From assembly GCA_023053575.1 (NCBI GenBank), contig JAKZAP010000020.1:17045998-17109997 (forward strand): a DNA stretch of 64,000 bases, read 5' to 3'. Under the pieces are notes generated by a model that did no database searches, was not told where the DNA came from, and saw only the letters and a list, made by a program, of their open reading frames with translations. Position 1 is the stretch's first letter. Each line of letters opens with the position of its first letter. The stretch comes from Branchinecta lynchi. Lineage: Eukaryota; Arthropoda; Branchiopoda; Anostraca; Branchinectidae. Shown here in pieces: positions 24,625-34,451 of the stretch. A program made the position numbers and the translations under genes.

Positions 24625-24860
24625 GCGGAGCACAGTATTCCTTTATTCCTTCAGTCCAAGCTGACTGTGATCATATTTGATAGTGCAAAACGGATACGTC
24701 AGCTGAATTTTATTGGAGCTATATTTCGTTTTGTTTTCCCACAAGTTCTTTTTTCCAACTTGAGCGGTTTTGTGCCTGAAGAGGACTCTTGCCAAGAAGG
24801 TCCGAAATATACCTCCAATAATATTCAACTGACGTATCCATTTTTCACTATAAAAAAAAA
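24625..24860. mobile_element. Family C foldback element, best-preserved copy
   Basis: The left arm (about 24,668-24,728: 'gtgcaaaacggatacgtcag' then 'ttattggagctatatttcg') and the right arm (about 24,806-24,852: 'cgaaatatacctccaataat' then 'gacgtatcc') are inverted. The loop carries 'cctgaagaggactcttgcca' and 'agaaggtccgaaa', a stem-loop between CTGAAGA and GAAA. Confidence 0.7.
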
Positions 24861-25334
24861 GGATTCCTTTCCTATTTGTTTCAACCAGCAAACGACGTTT
24901 GCATTAGCAAGAGTTTTCGTCACATTTTCATTAGCAAGAGTTTTAATAGTTAGGAGACGAACTTTAAGACCCAGCTAATGTGACGAAGGGAAGAGACCTG
25001 TCAGAGCTGAGGTCTGAGTCGCGAAGAAAGTCTGCTCAGAATACCGTTTTTTCCGAGGTTTTTTCTGTTTCAAACCAGTTCTACGGCCGTTTTATCCGCC
25101 GAGGTGCTACACTATTACAAAACTGCAATTTGTATTTTTTTTTTCGTTTTGTTCTGTTTGCGTTTGTCAGAAGTTATTCGTTTCTTTCCTTTTCTTTCTT
25201 TATTACTCCACCAGCGTTGTAATACATACATACATTCACTTTCTTCAGGTTGTTCGCGGCGTTTTAGGGAATGGAGGAAATGAAGCTGTTTTTTTCTTCC
25301 ATTCGCCAACGTTGCCATGACGCTTGACAGCCTG

Positions 25335-25405
25335 GCGAGGACCCTTGCCAAGAAGGGCCGAAATATCTCTGCCAAAACATCATAGCTGACATATCCGTTT
25401 TATCC
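25335..25405 (+). mobile_element. Family C fragment
   Basis: 'ggcgaggacccttgccaaga', 'agggccgaaatat' and 'agctgacatatccg' form one half of a family C unit; the left arm is missing. Confidence 0.6.
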
Positions 25406-25474
25406 ATTGTTTAAATGTATGTTTCCAGTCAGCTTGGAATCAAGGAGTATTTATTTTAGAATATTAAACAGTAA

Positions 25475-25753
25475 CCCGATGAAAAATGTGTAGCCTGCGT
25501 AGTTGCATGAGAGTTGTACGAAAAAGTTGCATAGTAAAGAGTACTATCATTTAATGTGCCTCAGACTGGGACAGTCTTAAGTAGTAGTATCCAGTAGCAT
25601 CCTGTCTTTCTCCAGGAGCATCCAGTCTTGCTAACAGTAGCATGCAGTAGAATACAGTAACACGGTAGCCTTGAAGTAGAAGCATGTAGTAGCATTAGTT
25701 AGTACTTTTTGTACAACTTCATACTACTATTCTGAGATAAATTTTTCATCGGG
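25475..25753. mobile_element. Element with perfect CCCGATGAAAAAT inverted ends
   Basis: cccgatgaaaaat (25,475-25,487) is exactly complemented by atttttcatcggg (25,741-25,753). The interior is rich in 'agtagcat' words (25,570-25,700) and contains a second inverted pair around 'aaagttgcatagta' and 'tagtactttttgtacaactt'. A non-LTR tail abuts the right end directly. Confidence 0.65.
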
Positions 25754-26040
25754 AAATCAATCAATCAATCAAGTTTAATCCAAATAGCTAAAAGCTAAAA
25801 GAGGAATACAAATTTACGAAATACACAGACACGAAACAAATTAACTAAAAATGACCAGAAATAAATGATGGGATGAAACTACGTAAAGATTTGGCAGAAG
25901 AATTAGCAGGATATGGAGAGAACGGATTGCCAGTATCCCTCTCGGACCGACGCACAGAAGACGGGAGGGGGGAATAGATAGGCCATCTGGGGACAACACA
26001 TTGTCTTAGCTCCAAATTTGTTTGAAAGAGAATTTCTGCG
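25754..26040 (-). mobile_element. CR1/L2-like retrotransposon 3' UTR, inverted
   Basis: Starts with 'aatcaatcaatcaatcaag' and matches, in reverse, the segment 33,150-33,470 ('ctttcaaacaaatttggagc', 'gtgttgtccccagatg'). The two are copies of one 3' UTR. Confidence 0.7.
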
Positions 26041-26049
26041 TTCAGTTAA

Positions 26050-26620
26050 TTAGGAACGTCAAGTCTAATGAGGGGGCCTCCAAAAGATCTGGAACGTCAG
26101 ATTAGAGTGGTTTTAGAAGGTCAGGAAATCCAGTGTTGGCAGAGTAATGTTAATAGTTCTATAACATTGAGTCATTATCAAGTGGTAAAAGTTTGTTTTG
26201 GAGAGGAAGTGTATTTTAAGTTCAATCTGCCCGAAAAAGTTTTATGTCGTTGGATCCAATTAAGGGCAAACTGCCTTCCAATTCAGAGCAGGCAGAAGGT
26301 TTTTGACAGAGGTAGTGTGGTTCCTGATGGGGGGTTTGCTTGCCCACTTTGCGAGAAGGAGGAAGAAAATTTGGACCATTTTCTCCGTAGATGCCTGATA
26401 CTTTCTGATTTAAGGAAAATTTATCTGGAGGGTTTGATTTTATCACTTCCTGAAATTTTGAGCAATAGTAACCCTACCGTTATTACTCGAGTGGGCGTGT
26501 ACATAAATAAATCTGTAGAGTTAAGACGGAGTCTGATTGTTTAAGTTATATTTTTGTTTTTGTTTGTTTGTGTATATGGCCCGTGGGCTTTTTAAATACA
26601 CTAATCTATCTATCTATCTA
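26050..26620 (+). pseudogene. Non-LTR retrotransposon C-terminal end with CCHC-type motif
   Basis: The frame 26,068-26,544 (158 aa) contains WIQLRANCLPIQSRQKVF and then CPLCEKEEENLDHFLRRC, the C-x2-C-x8-H-x4-C zinc-binding pattern found at the end of many CR1/R1-type ORF2 proteins. It is followed by an AT-rich 3' UTR with hairpin 'ggcccgtgggctt' and a (TCTA)n tail ending near 26,620. The catalytic reverse transcriptase and endonuclease are absent, so this is a 5'-truncated insertion, the usual outcome of target-primed reverse transcription. The visible frame is intact, so the insertion may be young. It ends about 90 bp before UPF0489 exon B. Confidence 0.75.
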
Positions 26621-26710
26621 TAAAATTTTATGATCACCCAGAATGATTCTCATCGCTCTCTTTTGGACAAATAGTGCGAGGTGTCCTAAATTTGTTTTCT
26701 TTCTTTTCAG

Positions 26711-26846
26711 GATCTCCTGCAAGGAAATGTACTTCGTCAGCGAACTTCTTTATGTTCCATTGGAAGAACTGGAGGATTCGAAAGAGGTCACCCTCCTTGT
26801 CTTGTCGTTAAAGGATCTGGAAGAGTCGGTCACTGAAAAAATCCAG
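26711..26846 (+). CDS. UPF0489 (C5orf22-like) protein, internal exon B
   Basis: The acceptor is ttcttttcag before 26,711 and the donor gtgagt begins at 26,847. The first base completes the arginine codon split from exon A, giving ...TIR followed by ISCKEMYFVSELLYVPLEEL and then EDSKEVTLLVLSLKDL. This continues the family pattern of exon A: a 'YF.S..LYVP' block just after the 'TIR' position. It ends on a complete codon (CAG), a phase 0 junction matching exon C. The open frame at 26,643-27,083 extends past both splice sites and overstates the coding region. A truncated retrotransposon ends less than 100 bp upstream, yet the acceptor's pyrimidine tract looks intact. Confidence 0.8.
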
Positions 26847-26999
26847 GTGAGTCATAAATATTTTATGGGATCTCAAACTAACCTTTTCATTCAGTTCTTG
26901 TGTAAGAGATACAGGGATGGTTTAATTAGTGATAACTACAGATTCTCGCGTTGCTTGCTCGGAGGGGGCAGTGTAGCCCACCTCTTATGGCGATTCATT

Positions 27000-27065
27000 T
27001 TGTATGTTTCAGGGGAGGGGCGAACCTCGAACCACCCTAGATACGGTCCAGGTCTTAAGACAACT
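27000..27065. repeat. Family D remnant
   Basis: 'tgtatgtttcaggggagggg' followed by 'accctagatacggtccagg' resembles the right end of family D. The left end is not recognisable. Confidence 0.35.
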
Positions 27066-27475
27066 CGTTTCGTTGTTTCCTGATTTCCCGACTTACTGTA
27101 GCGCCAGCGAATTGTTTTCAGACGCCCGCGTTCCCAACCTAACTCATCTGCAAGCAAAAGGGAGACAATAGTTGCGTTTTTGATCGAAGTTTGAAGTTAC
27201 CTTCAACCTCAAACGTCTTTGTTTATTACCGTTTTTGGTCGCCCGTCACAGTTTCTTCGTCCTTCAAACTCTGACCGTCGAGAGTCGTGAGCAAGCAAGT
27301 TCGAAGTTTGCTTGAATCGTCGGAAGAAATGTCAACCGGGCAACGCCGGAGCCGTAAAAACACTAATTAAGCAAACGGTGAACTTAGACGGCGTTTGAAA
27401 ACGGAAATTAAGCAACCGGCTACGCTAACGGCGAACAAAACTTCGATCTAAAGCGCAATTAATTGAGTCGCCGTC

Positions 27476-27562
27476 GCTACCCCCACCCGTCGATTCACCC
27501 ACCCGTCGATTCACCCACCCGTCAATACACCCAATCTAAAAATCCGTCGACTCGCCCACCCG
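27476..27562. repeat. 18-bp tandem repeat (CACCCACCCGTCGATT)
   Basis: About four units of 'cacccacccgtcgattca' in succession, the last ones diverged. Confidence 0.7.
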
Positions 27563-27629
27563 TCCTTGAGGAGAAGGTTGGTTGGGTCAGGGAACTCGCT
27601 TTTGGTGTCCCTCTGCTCTGTCCAGCGTT

Positions 27630-28150
27630 GCCAGTGCTCGCGGGATTCTGCGATTTGTCGCAGGTTTTTGACGTCTCACCAGTATATTGAAACAATAGTT
27701 TAAAGGATACATCAACTACAATGCTTTGGCAGCTTCTTAACAGGTTACCTGCTGCAACAAGATTTGTCGCAGGAAACTGCACTTATGCCAAACATGTCAC
27801 GGATTTCTGCGATTTCAAAGATTGTTGACCAATTTCAAGGCAGCTCCTCTTGACAGAAAAGATTTATTTGTTTTACGAATAATAGTTCGCCCGTATAAGA
27901 AACCTGAAGTTTCTTTCGAATCCATTTCATTTTTAAGTTTGGTCGCATGACAGATTTTTTTTTCTTGAAGTTCATTCTGGTTTCAGATCATGCTTTGACT
28001 ATGAAATTTGCTATCGATGAACTACGAACTGACAATGAAATCTGCTATCGGCTTAGCTTTCGGTGAAGTTAAAAAAAAAAATGACAGGATTTCGTGGGCG
28101 CCAAAATGTCACGGACTTCTACAGCCAAATGCCACAGGTTTCGTCAGAGA
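27630..28150. repeat. Dispersed 'TTCTGCGATTTGTCGCAGG' repeats
   Basis: 'gattctgcgatttgtcgcag' at about 27,645 and related 'ttgtcgcagg', 'cggatttctgcgattt' words recur here, and again near 31,315 and 32,360-32,490 ('cgcagaattctgcga'). The function and class are unknown. Confidence 0.4.
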
Positions 28151-28984
28151 AAAGTGGCAGCACTGGCTCACCGAATGCTGAGTGTAGCTACTGATCAATA
28201 GGCTATACCATGCTGGGTAGAGCTGATCCAGCACGGCTTTCGAAGCTAGCCCTTGTTTTTGTTTCGTCGTTTGTGTGTTTGCATTTTTTGTCCCTGTTTT
28301 GTGTGGTATTGATAGCCGTGACGTCCAAACTTGTCCTCCGTCAGTTGGTGGTAACGATAGCTCTCCTAGCCCTAAAATTGATGGACAAACTTTGAAAAAC
28401 TGATCCTCAGTCAGGACCGGCTGAATCCCACTGCCAGCTTCCATCAGAATAACCAATTCGTTCAGGATTTATCATGATCACATACAGACGGACGATTTTC
28501 GTATACCCCAAGTCGGCTATAAGAACAACTTGTAAGGGTTCTGCGATAGAAAACAAATATAATAAAACAGTACAAAAAAGAAAGAAATATTCGTCATACT
28601 TGGAACACAAATATACAGAACACGTACGCTGGAATAGCGAGTGCCTGTCTTTACGGAGTCTGCTTGTCGCCAAGTCAATTTTCGTTCTCGTGTTTTTGAG
28701 AAAAATTAGTTCATACTTGTTAGCCCACTCCCCACAACTACCGAACTTAGTAGGCGGTCAACTGGATTTACGTCACTAATCCAGTTGGCTAGTGATACGT
28801 AATATTTGTCTGAAATTTGTTCGAGAAACCAACTTTCATTTGATATTTTCAGTTCAACAGATTTTTCGGGGGGTACTGTGCCCTTCCTCGGGGCATGTCC
28901 CAACGTTGGAGCACTGTCACTAAAAAATTTAAGATTTGTGGATGACTGATTTGGACTTGCTACTAGAATGCCTTCCGATTTGAC

Positions 28985-29240
28985 TCCCTTCAAACATTAT
29001 CTCCATTAGACTGTTTTAAGAGCCACAAACAAAGCCTATGAGGTCTAACATTTTTGAGAAGGGAAAAGGATTTCTGTGCTATACAATGTCTGAAGTTTCA
29101 ACAGATAACACAGAGATGCGTAGTTTCAACATACAACACTTCAAACATTATCTCCATTTGACTGTATTAAGAGCCAAAAACAAAACCCAGGAGGTCTAAA
29201 AATTTTTAGAAGGGAAAACCTCTTCCCTGCTATACAGGCT
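28985..29240. repeat. Two-copy tandem duplication (~150-bp period)
   Basis: 'cttcaaacattatctccatt' occurs at 28,988 and 29,139, each followed by 'gactgt(a/t)tt(a)aagagcca' and 'gaggtctaa', then 'agaagggaaaa'. A family E fragment ('aacagataacac') sits between them. Confidence 0.65.
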
Positions 29241-29247
29241 TTCCCCT

Positions 29248-29332
29248 CTAATCTGTGTATTTTTTGTACTTTTTTGTGCGACCCGCACTCAACCCCCTCC
29301 CCCCCCCAAATAAATTCCTGGATACGGGCCTG
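29248..29332. mobile_element. Family D MITE, truncated
   Basis: Right end 'aaataaattcctggatacgg' then 'gcctg' (the family D TIR, inverted) preceded by a C tract and 'gtacttttttgt'. The left TIR is absent. A family E fragment follows to about 29,475. Confidence 0.6.
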
Positions 29333-29812
29333 CTGGCAATGCTTGTTATGCATAACCTTTTAATGCGTAGCGTTTTCAAAATCACAACCAAGTGTTGTCT
29401 TTTGAGACTGTGCACCCTTGTGTTATCTGTTATAAAACTTCGACAGTGGACAACTTTCATTGTTTTGTGTCGCATACCCCTTCAAGTCGGCAACAAGTTT
29501 TTTGCCAATTAGCTGTATGTTGGCTCTGAATGTCCGTCGGCGTGTAGTTTCAGTATGGTAATTGCTGAAAGTGAGGTAATTTGGAGACGATGTATTTGGT
29601 CATAGGCTGGTCTTGCGATGTATTTTACGACTCGTTCATTATACACTTGAAGTTATAAATCGTTTCTCTGTACTAACAGGCATGTTCGAAAAGGCTGGAG
29701 TTGTCGATGTTTTTGTGCAAGCTCAGAGGTTGTAAATTTCGGATCATGGAACATAGTATTTTTGGGTGGTCTCGGAAAGTCATTCATTGGAAAACATGCT
29801 ACCGGATTTCGT

Positions 29813-30670
29813 CCTTGAATTCTCTTATCAAATGGACTTAACGTAATGTAGCCTTCGGATTTTAGTGCGTATATACCAGTCATACACAAATCCTAAATAG
29901 CAACCAATATTGAGAATACTTGAAATGAAAAAATGCATTTAAAATATATTATGGTTATAGTTATATATTGCTTATATAAAGTTTTTACAAGATGATATTG
30001 CTACCTCACCAGCATGCTAATACTAAATAACTTTTCTCGAACAGGTATGTAATGTATAATGTGACCAAATAAACGGGTTAAATCACCAAATTTACGAAGG
30101 GACGGACCGAATGCGGTGAAATCGATGCAGAGTGAACAAAAGTCGGATGAATTAGCAAATTCGGTAAAGAAAAGGGAACCAATAAACACGTTAAATCAAC
30201 AGGATTTCGTCCTTAGACTCTCTTATCAAATGGAATTAACGTAATGTAGCCTTCGGATTTTAGTGCGTATATACCAGTCATACACAAATCCTGAATTTGT
30301 GTATAGTGACAAACATTAGGGCATACGCTGGAGCAAGGGCACGGTACCCCCGTACAAATATCTTGAAATGAAAATTGGGAATGAAAATTTGTTTTCGAAA
30401 AGCCCTAAGATTAAGGATTTGTTTATGACCGGTACAACTACTCTGCTGTGGTCCATGATCAGAACCAGACAAAATTTCAGTTATCAACATGCCATTCCTG
30501 CATAGCAACCAATATTGAGAAAGAGATACTAGAAATGAAAAAATGCATTTAAAATATATTATGGTTATAGTTATATATTGCTTATATAAAGTTTTTACAA
30601 GATGATATTGCAACCTTACCAGCATGCTAATACTAAATAACTTTTCTCGAACAGGTACGTAATGTATATA
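29813..30670. repeat. Segmental duplication with one copy interrupted
   Basis: Two blocks recur in order: block 1 ('cgtaatgtagccttcggatt') at about 29,813-29,895 and 30,203-30,292; block 2 ('atagcaaccaatattgagaa' to 'cttttctcgaacaggta') at about 29,895-30,050 and 30,505-30,660. The blocks are adjacent in copy 1 and about 210 bp apart in copy 2. Their identity is high, so the event is recent. Confidence 0.7.
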
Positions 30671-31624
30671 TTCCTATGTCCCAAAAGAATAAATTTGTGG
30701 TGGTTGATACGATATCGTATCAGCCTCCAGAGAGGATGATACTATGCCGTATCAACCTCTGCAGAAGCTCATCGAGCACTTTTTCTCAACTATTGAAAAG
30801 TAAACCCGACCTCCAAAAGATAAATAAAAGACATTACTTTCAGAAAGAAAAATAAAACACTAAAAATCCAGAAAAAAAATAATGAGAAATAAAAAAAGTT
30901 CAAAACTGAAAGAAAACGTTTCTTTCCTAGTCAACCAAACGGGGCCACACCTTCTTACAGTGACATTCCCAAAGAAAATGCAACTTGTCAACTGAAACCA
31001 CATTACTTCAACTTATTTTCCTCTACTCTGCAAAAGGCAGGTATTACGCAATTACTACAGTCTTTTTTCTTGATGTTGCTCTGATCTAACAGTCCATTAA
31101 TAAAACTTTAGTGTTGCCACTTTTTCTGATGGAACCTGTGACTTTTGGCCGGCAAAAAAAATCAGATTCTGGCACCTACGAAGCTTGGTCCTTTCTCGCT
31201 TCTCATCTTCATTATTATACACCTCAACTTTTATGCTTCACTTTTGTATTTACTGTTAAGAAACCGGTCGCAAAGTTCTTACTCTCTTTGTCGAAGAAGC
31301 GAAAATGATTGACAAATCGCAGAATTCTGCAGCCACTGGCAACACCGGTTTAAGGTTGATTCATAGGATGATCCTATTCTATCTATCGAGCCCGCCGCTA
31401 GATGCTTTGCCACAAATAAAAAAGATGGTATTGGATAAGGATTGTATTGTAGTGAAGTGAAATGCACTGGTCACAACAGTAGTAATTTTCACATTTCTAT
31501 AGTAGGCTTTGCCATTTCGCTTAACAAAAGTTCCCTACAAAAGTAGCAAATAATCACTACCAAGCAAAGAAGATTGAGTTGCTACTACCGAAACTAAAAT
31601 TCTGTTCGAAAAAGTTATAATAGT

Positions 31625-31775
31625 CAACAGCTTGTCAGCTTGTTCATGTTGTTTTGTTTAGTTTGTTTATTGTTTTTTTTTCTTTTTCGTTATTTACCGT
31701 TTTGTTTCTTTCATAATACTCCGTAGTTTGTGTTTTACACTTTACGGGTAATAAAGTTCATTCATTCATTCATTC
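31625..31775 (+). mobile_element. Non-LTR 3' end with (ATTC)n tail
   Basis: 'cgggtaataaagttcattca' followed by more 'ttcattcattca'. It resembles the tail at 3,640-3,705. Confidence 0.55.
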
Positions 31776-33089
31776 ACAGTCGCTGCGCTCGGCAGATATT
31801 TTTCATAACCTGCCTCGCCTTCGGCTCGGAAAGGTTATTTCCAGTGGCCGTCTCGTTGTCATAATCCGATATCAACCTCGACGCTGGAAGTTAACCTTTA
31901 TTATTCACTTCACACTTGTGATATTTTGTTGCTACTTATCGCGGTGAAATTGTTTGTTGTGGGCCATGCTATCCTGATGAACACGTATCGTCATTTGAAG
32001 CTGCTGCAGTGTTGCCATTTTGATCTAACAGAACTGAAAAAGTCTCTGACATTTTGGCGCCTGTGAAATTCGGTTATTTGTTCAGTTTTAACGAAAAACT
32101 CTTAGTTTTATGGGGCTGCCCAGAGGTGCTTTTTTAAACAAACGTTCCTTACCGCTATACTGGTAGCAGATTTCTTATTTCCGTTTTAGTGAAGCAAATT
32201 CATCCTTTTTTATTCATTTCAAAAAACAACCAGTGAAAAATCCCGGAAAAACGAAAAAGTAATAATTAACAGGTTTCGAGAATAAACTTCCAGTTTAATT
32301 TTGTAAGACAAAGAAAGCTAGACTTCGTAAAAACGACAAATATTTTTGCCGAAAAGCTTGGAAATCGCAGAATTTTGCAACATTTTTTGGCAGAAGTCTG
32401 ATTTCCTGCGACAGATTTTGTCACAGCTGTGAATCTAAGGAGAAGTCGAAAACGAATCGCAGAATTCTGCGACCAGATGCAACAATGTGCAATATTCCAT
32501 ATCGATATATCGGACCAAATAACAATATCGAAAATGTACTTAACAAATTATTTGAAAGTTTTTAACAAAAGATGGTGCAAAATTTTCTTTGCTGTATAAT
32601 TTGCTCTTTCTCTTTGACCACAATTTTCTTTTGCAACTTTTAGCAAACAAGAGGTATATGAGAGAGACAAATGGTCCCGAGACATCGATAAATCAAATGT
32701 TGGATTATCGCCCAGCACTACGACACAGTTGTCTTGGTCATGTCCTTTTGGCCAGCTGGCAAAAACTCAGATTGCGAACAGGTGTTATTCTATGCGTCGT
32801 TTCTTACATCCACTGCCCGTTTATCTACATATTATATACAATACTTGATGTACACACCCTATGAGTTTCGCCATATATGGTGGGACATGAGATGGTCTTG
32901 ATTTTTGCTAGTACTAAACTCCAGCTCTTGTCCGAAGTGAGGGGTATGGCACTCCTCTCCTTGGTGAGGAAGTCTATTTTAAAGCGGGTTTAAGTAGAAA
33001 GATTGAAGTTACGTAAAGTTTAAGGCTGAATTCTTTCCGCTTGGGATTAGAAGAAAGTATCTGAGAGGGGATTCCTTCAGCCCGACTTA

Positions 33090-33471
33090 GCACGAACAAG
33101 AACAAATAAGCGCCAAAAGCTCCGTCTCCCGATCTCTGTAATACGACCATGCGGAGTCGAATACTCTTTCAAACAAATTTGGAGCTAAGATAACGTGTTG
33201 TCCCCAGATGACCCATCGATTCCCCCTCCCCTCTCGTCTTCCGTGCGTCGGTCCGAAAGGAATACTGGCAATAAGTTTTCCCCATATCCCGCTAATTCTT
33301 CTACCCAATTTTTACGTAGTTTCATTCCATCATTTATTTCTGGTAATTTCTTGTAAGTGTATTAGTTAATTTGTTTCTTGTGTGTCTGTGTATTTTGTAA
33401 ATTTGTATTCCTTTTCTAGCTTTTAGCTATTCGGAGTAAACTTGATTGATTGAAAAAAAAAAAAAAAAAAA
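33090..33471 (+). mobile_element. CR1/L2-like retrotransposon 3' UTR with poly(A)
   Basis: Matches 25,754-26,040 in reverse and ends 'aaacttgattgattg' plus a run of about 20 A. A pure poly(A) tail suggests retrotransposition not long ago. No reverse transcriptase is present. Confidence 0.7.
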
Positions 33472-33876
33472 CAGATCTCGGTACCCTGCCCGATGCAAAT
33501 AAGCGGATGGTAGGAACATCAGAATTCATTACCTCTACAAACAGCTATATCACAGTTAAAGCCCCGGAGAAGATTCAAACGTAAAAGCGGATTGGTTGTC
33601 TACCATTTTGGCGTAGCATTGTGCGACGCGTTGCAGAGCGAGTCAGCACGCCTGCTGCGCGGGGCATCAACTCAGAACTAAGCAAGTACCTCTAGCTCAG
33701 CTCAGTTTTGTCGGGAACGAGGGGTATCGATAGAACCTTCATGGACCAAAGATGGAGGTTCTATTGGCTTATTGGTTCTTGACACGGACCATGTTTAATG
33801 GCAGCAAACGGATAAGTCGACTGATACAAAATAGTCCCCTCTTGGCTAGGGTTCTCTTCAGGCTGTAGCTTAAAAT

Positions 33877-34451
33877 AACAAGATCAAAGGTGTCGATGGG
33901 ATCCCAAAAATCTAATATTTGATTCAGACAATCGGGTCTTATCTTCGCTAGATCCAGTCATTGCCAGGCTAATCATTAGAGAAAACCTCAATAAGCCATA
34001 TCTGTTTTGACGATACTAACCGAGACTTCCTGCTTTACTTCTGCTAAGTTTCCGATTTCGTCCGAAAGTCCAGCAAAAAAAAAAATTCAGAAACAAATCC
34101 AGCGTATCCCCTTATCCCTATAAAGAACATCTAATCAACTTTGAATAAAAGTTTGACTTAAAAAAAAATCCGGTTACAACCGGATTCCGAACTAATTATA
34201 TGTCCGGGTAAAAAATGATTGTCATATACAGACTCAGCCTCTCTTCTTACCCCTTAATCTGTCATCTAATCGAACTCTTGCTTTTAACAAATTTTCCGGT
34301 TTTGGCCGGATTCCGGACGAACTAGTTGTCCGGCGAGAAAATGGTTTTCACCATCGTGTTCAGTATGTCTTTTACCGAACATTTGTCAACTTCAAATGAA
34401 ACTTTTACGTTTAACCAACTTTGCAGTTTTCACCGGATTCCGGACGAACTA
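33877..34451 (-). repeat. Family A repeat, truncated copy A9, fused to family B
   Basis: Starts 'aacaagatcaaaggtgtcga' and continues through four internal units to 'attccggacgaactactgg', where family B sequence takes over without a gap. The family A head is missing. Confidence 0.75.

Larger units (their letters stand above)
686..26710 (+). other. Intron between UPF0489 exons A and B (~26 kb)
   Basis: The intron is inferred from the donor gtgagt at 686 and acceptor ttcttttcag ending at 26,710, joined in phase 2. It is filled with the repeats listed separately. Stretches where I see nothing recognisable include roughly 690-1,250, 4,904-6,050, 6,520-7,250, 9,770-10,850, 11,660-12,690, 17,720-18,590, 21,000-21,500 and 23,340-23,990. 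These hold only short chance frames and low-complexity tracts. Confidence 0.75.

Noticed and set aside
26643..27083. 146-codon frame taken as one gene
   Set aside because: Only 26,711-26,846 is an exon; the rest reads through both splice sites into introns.
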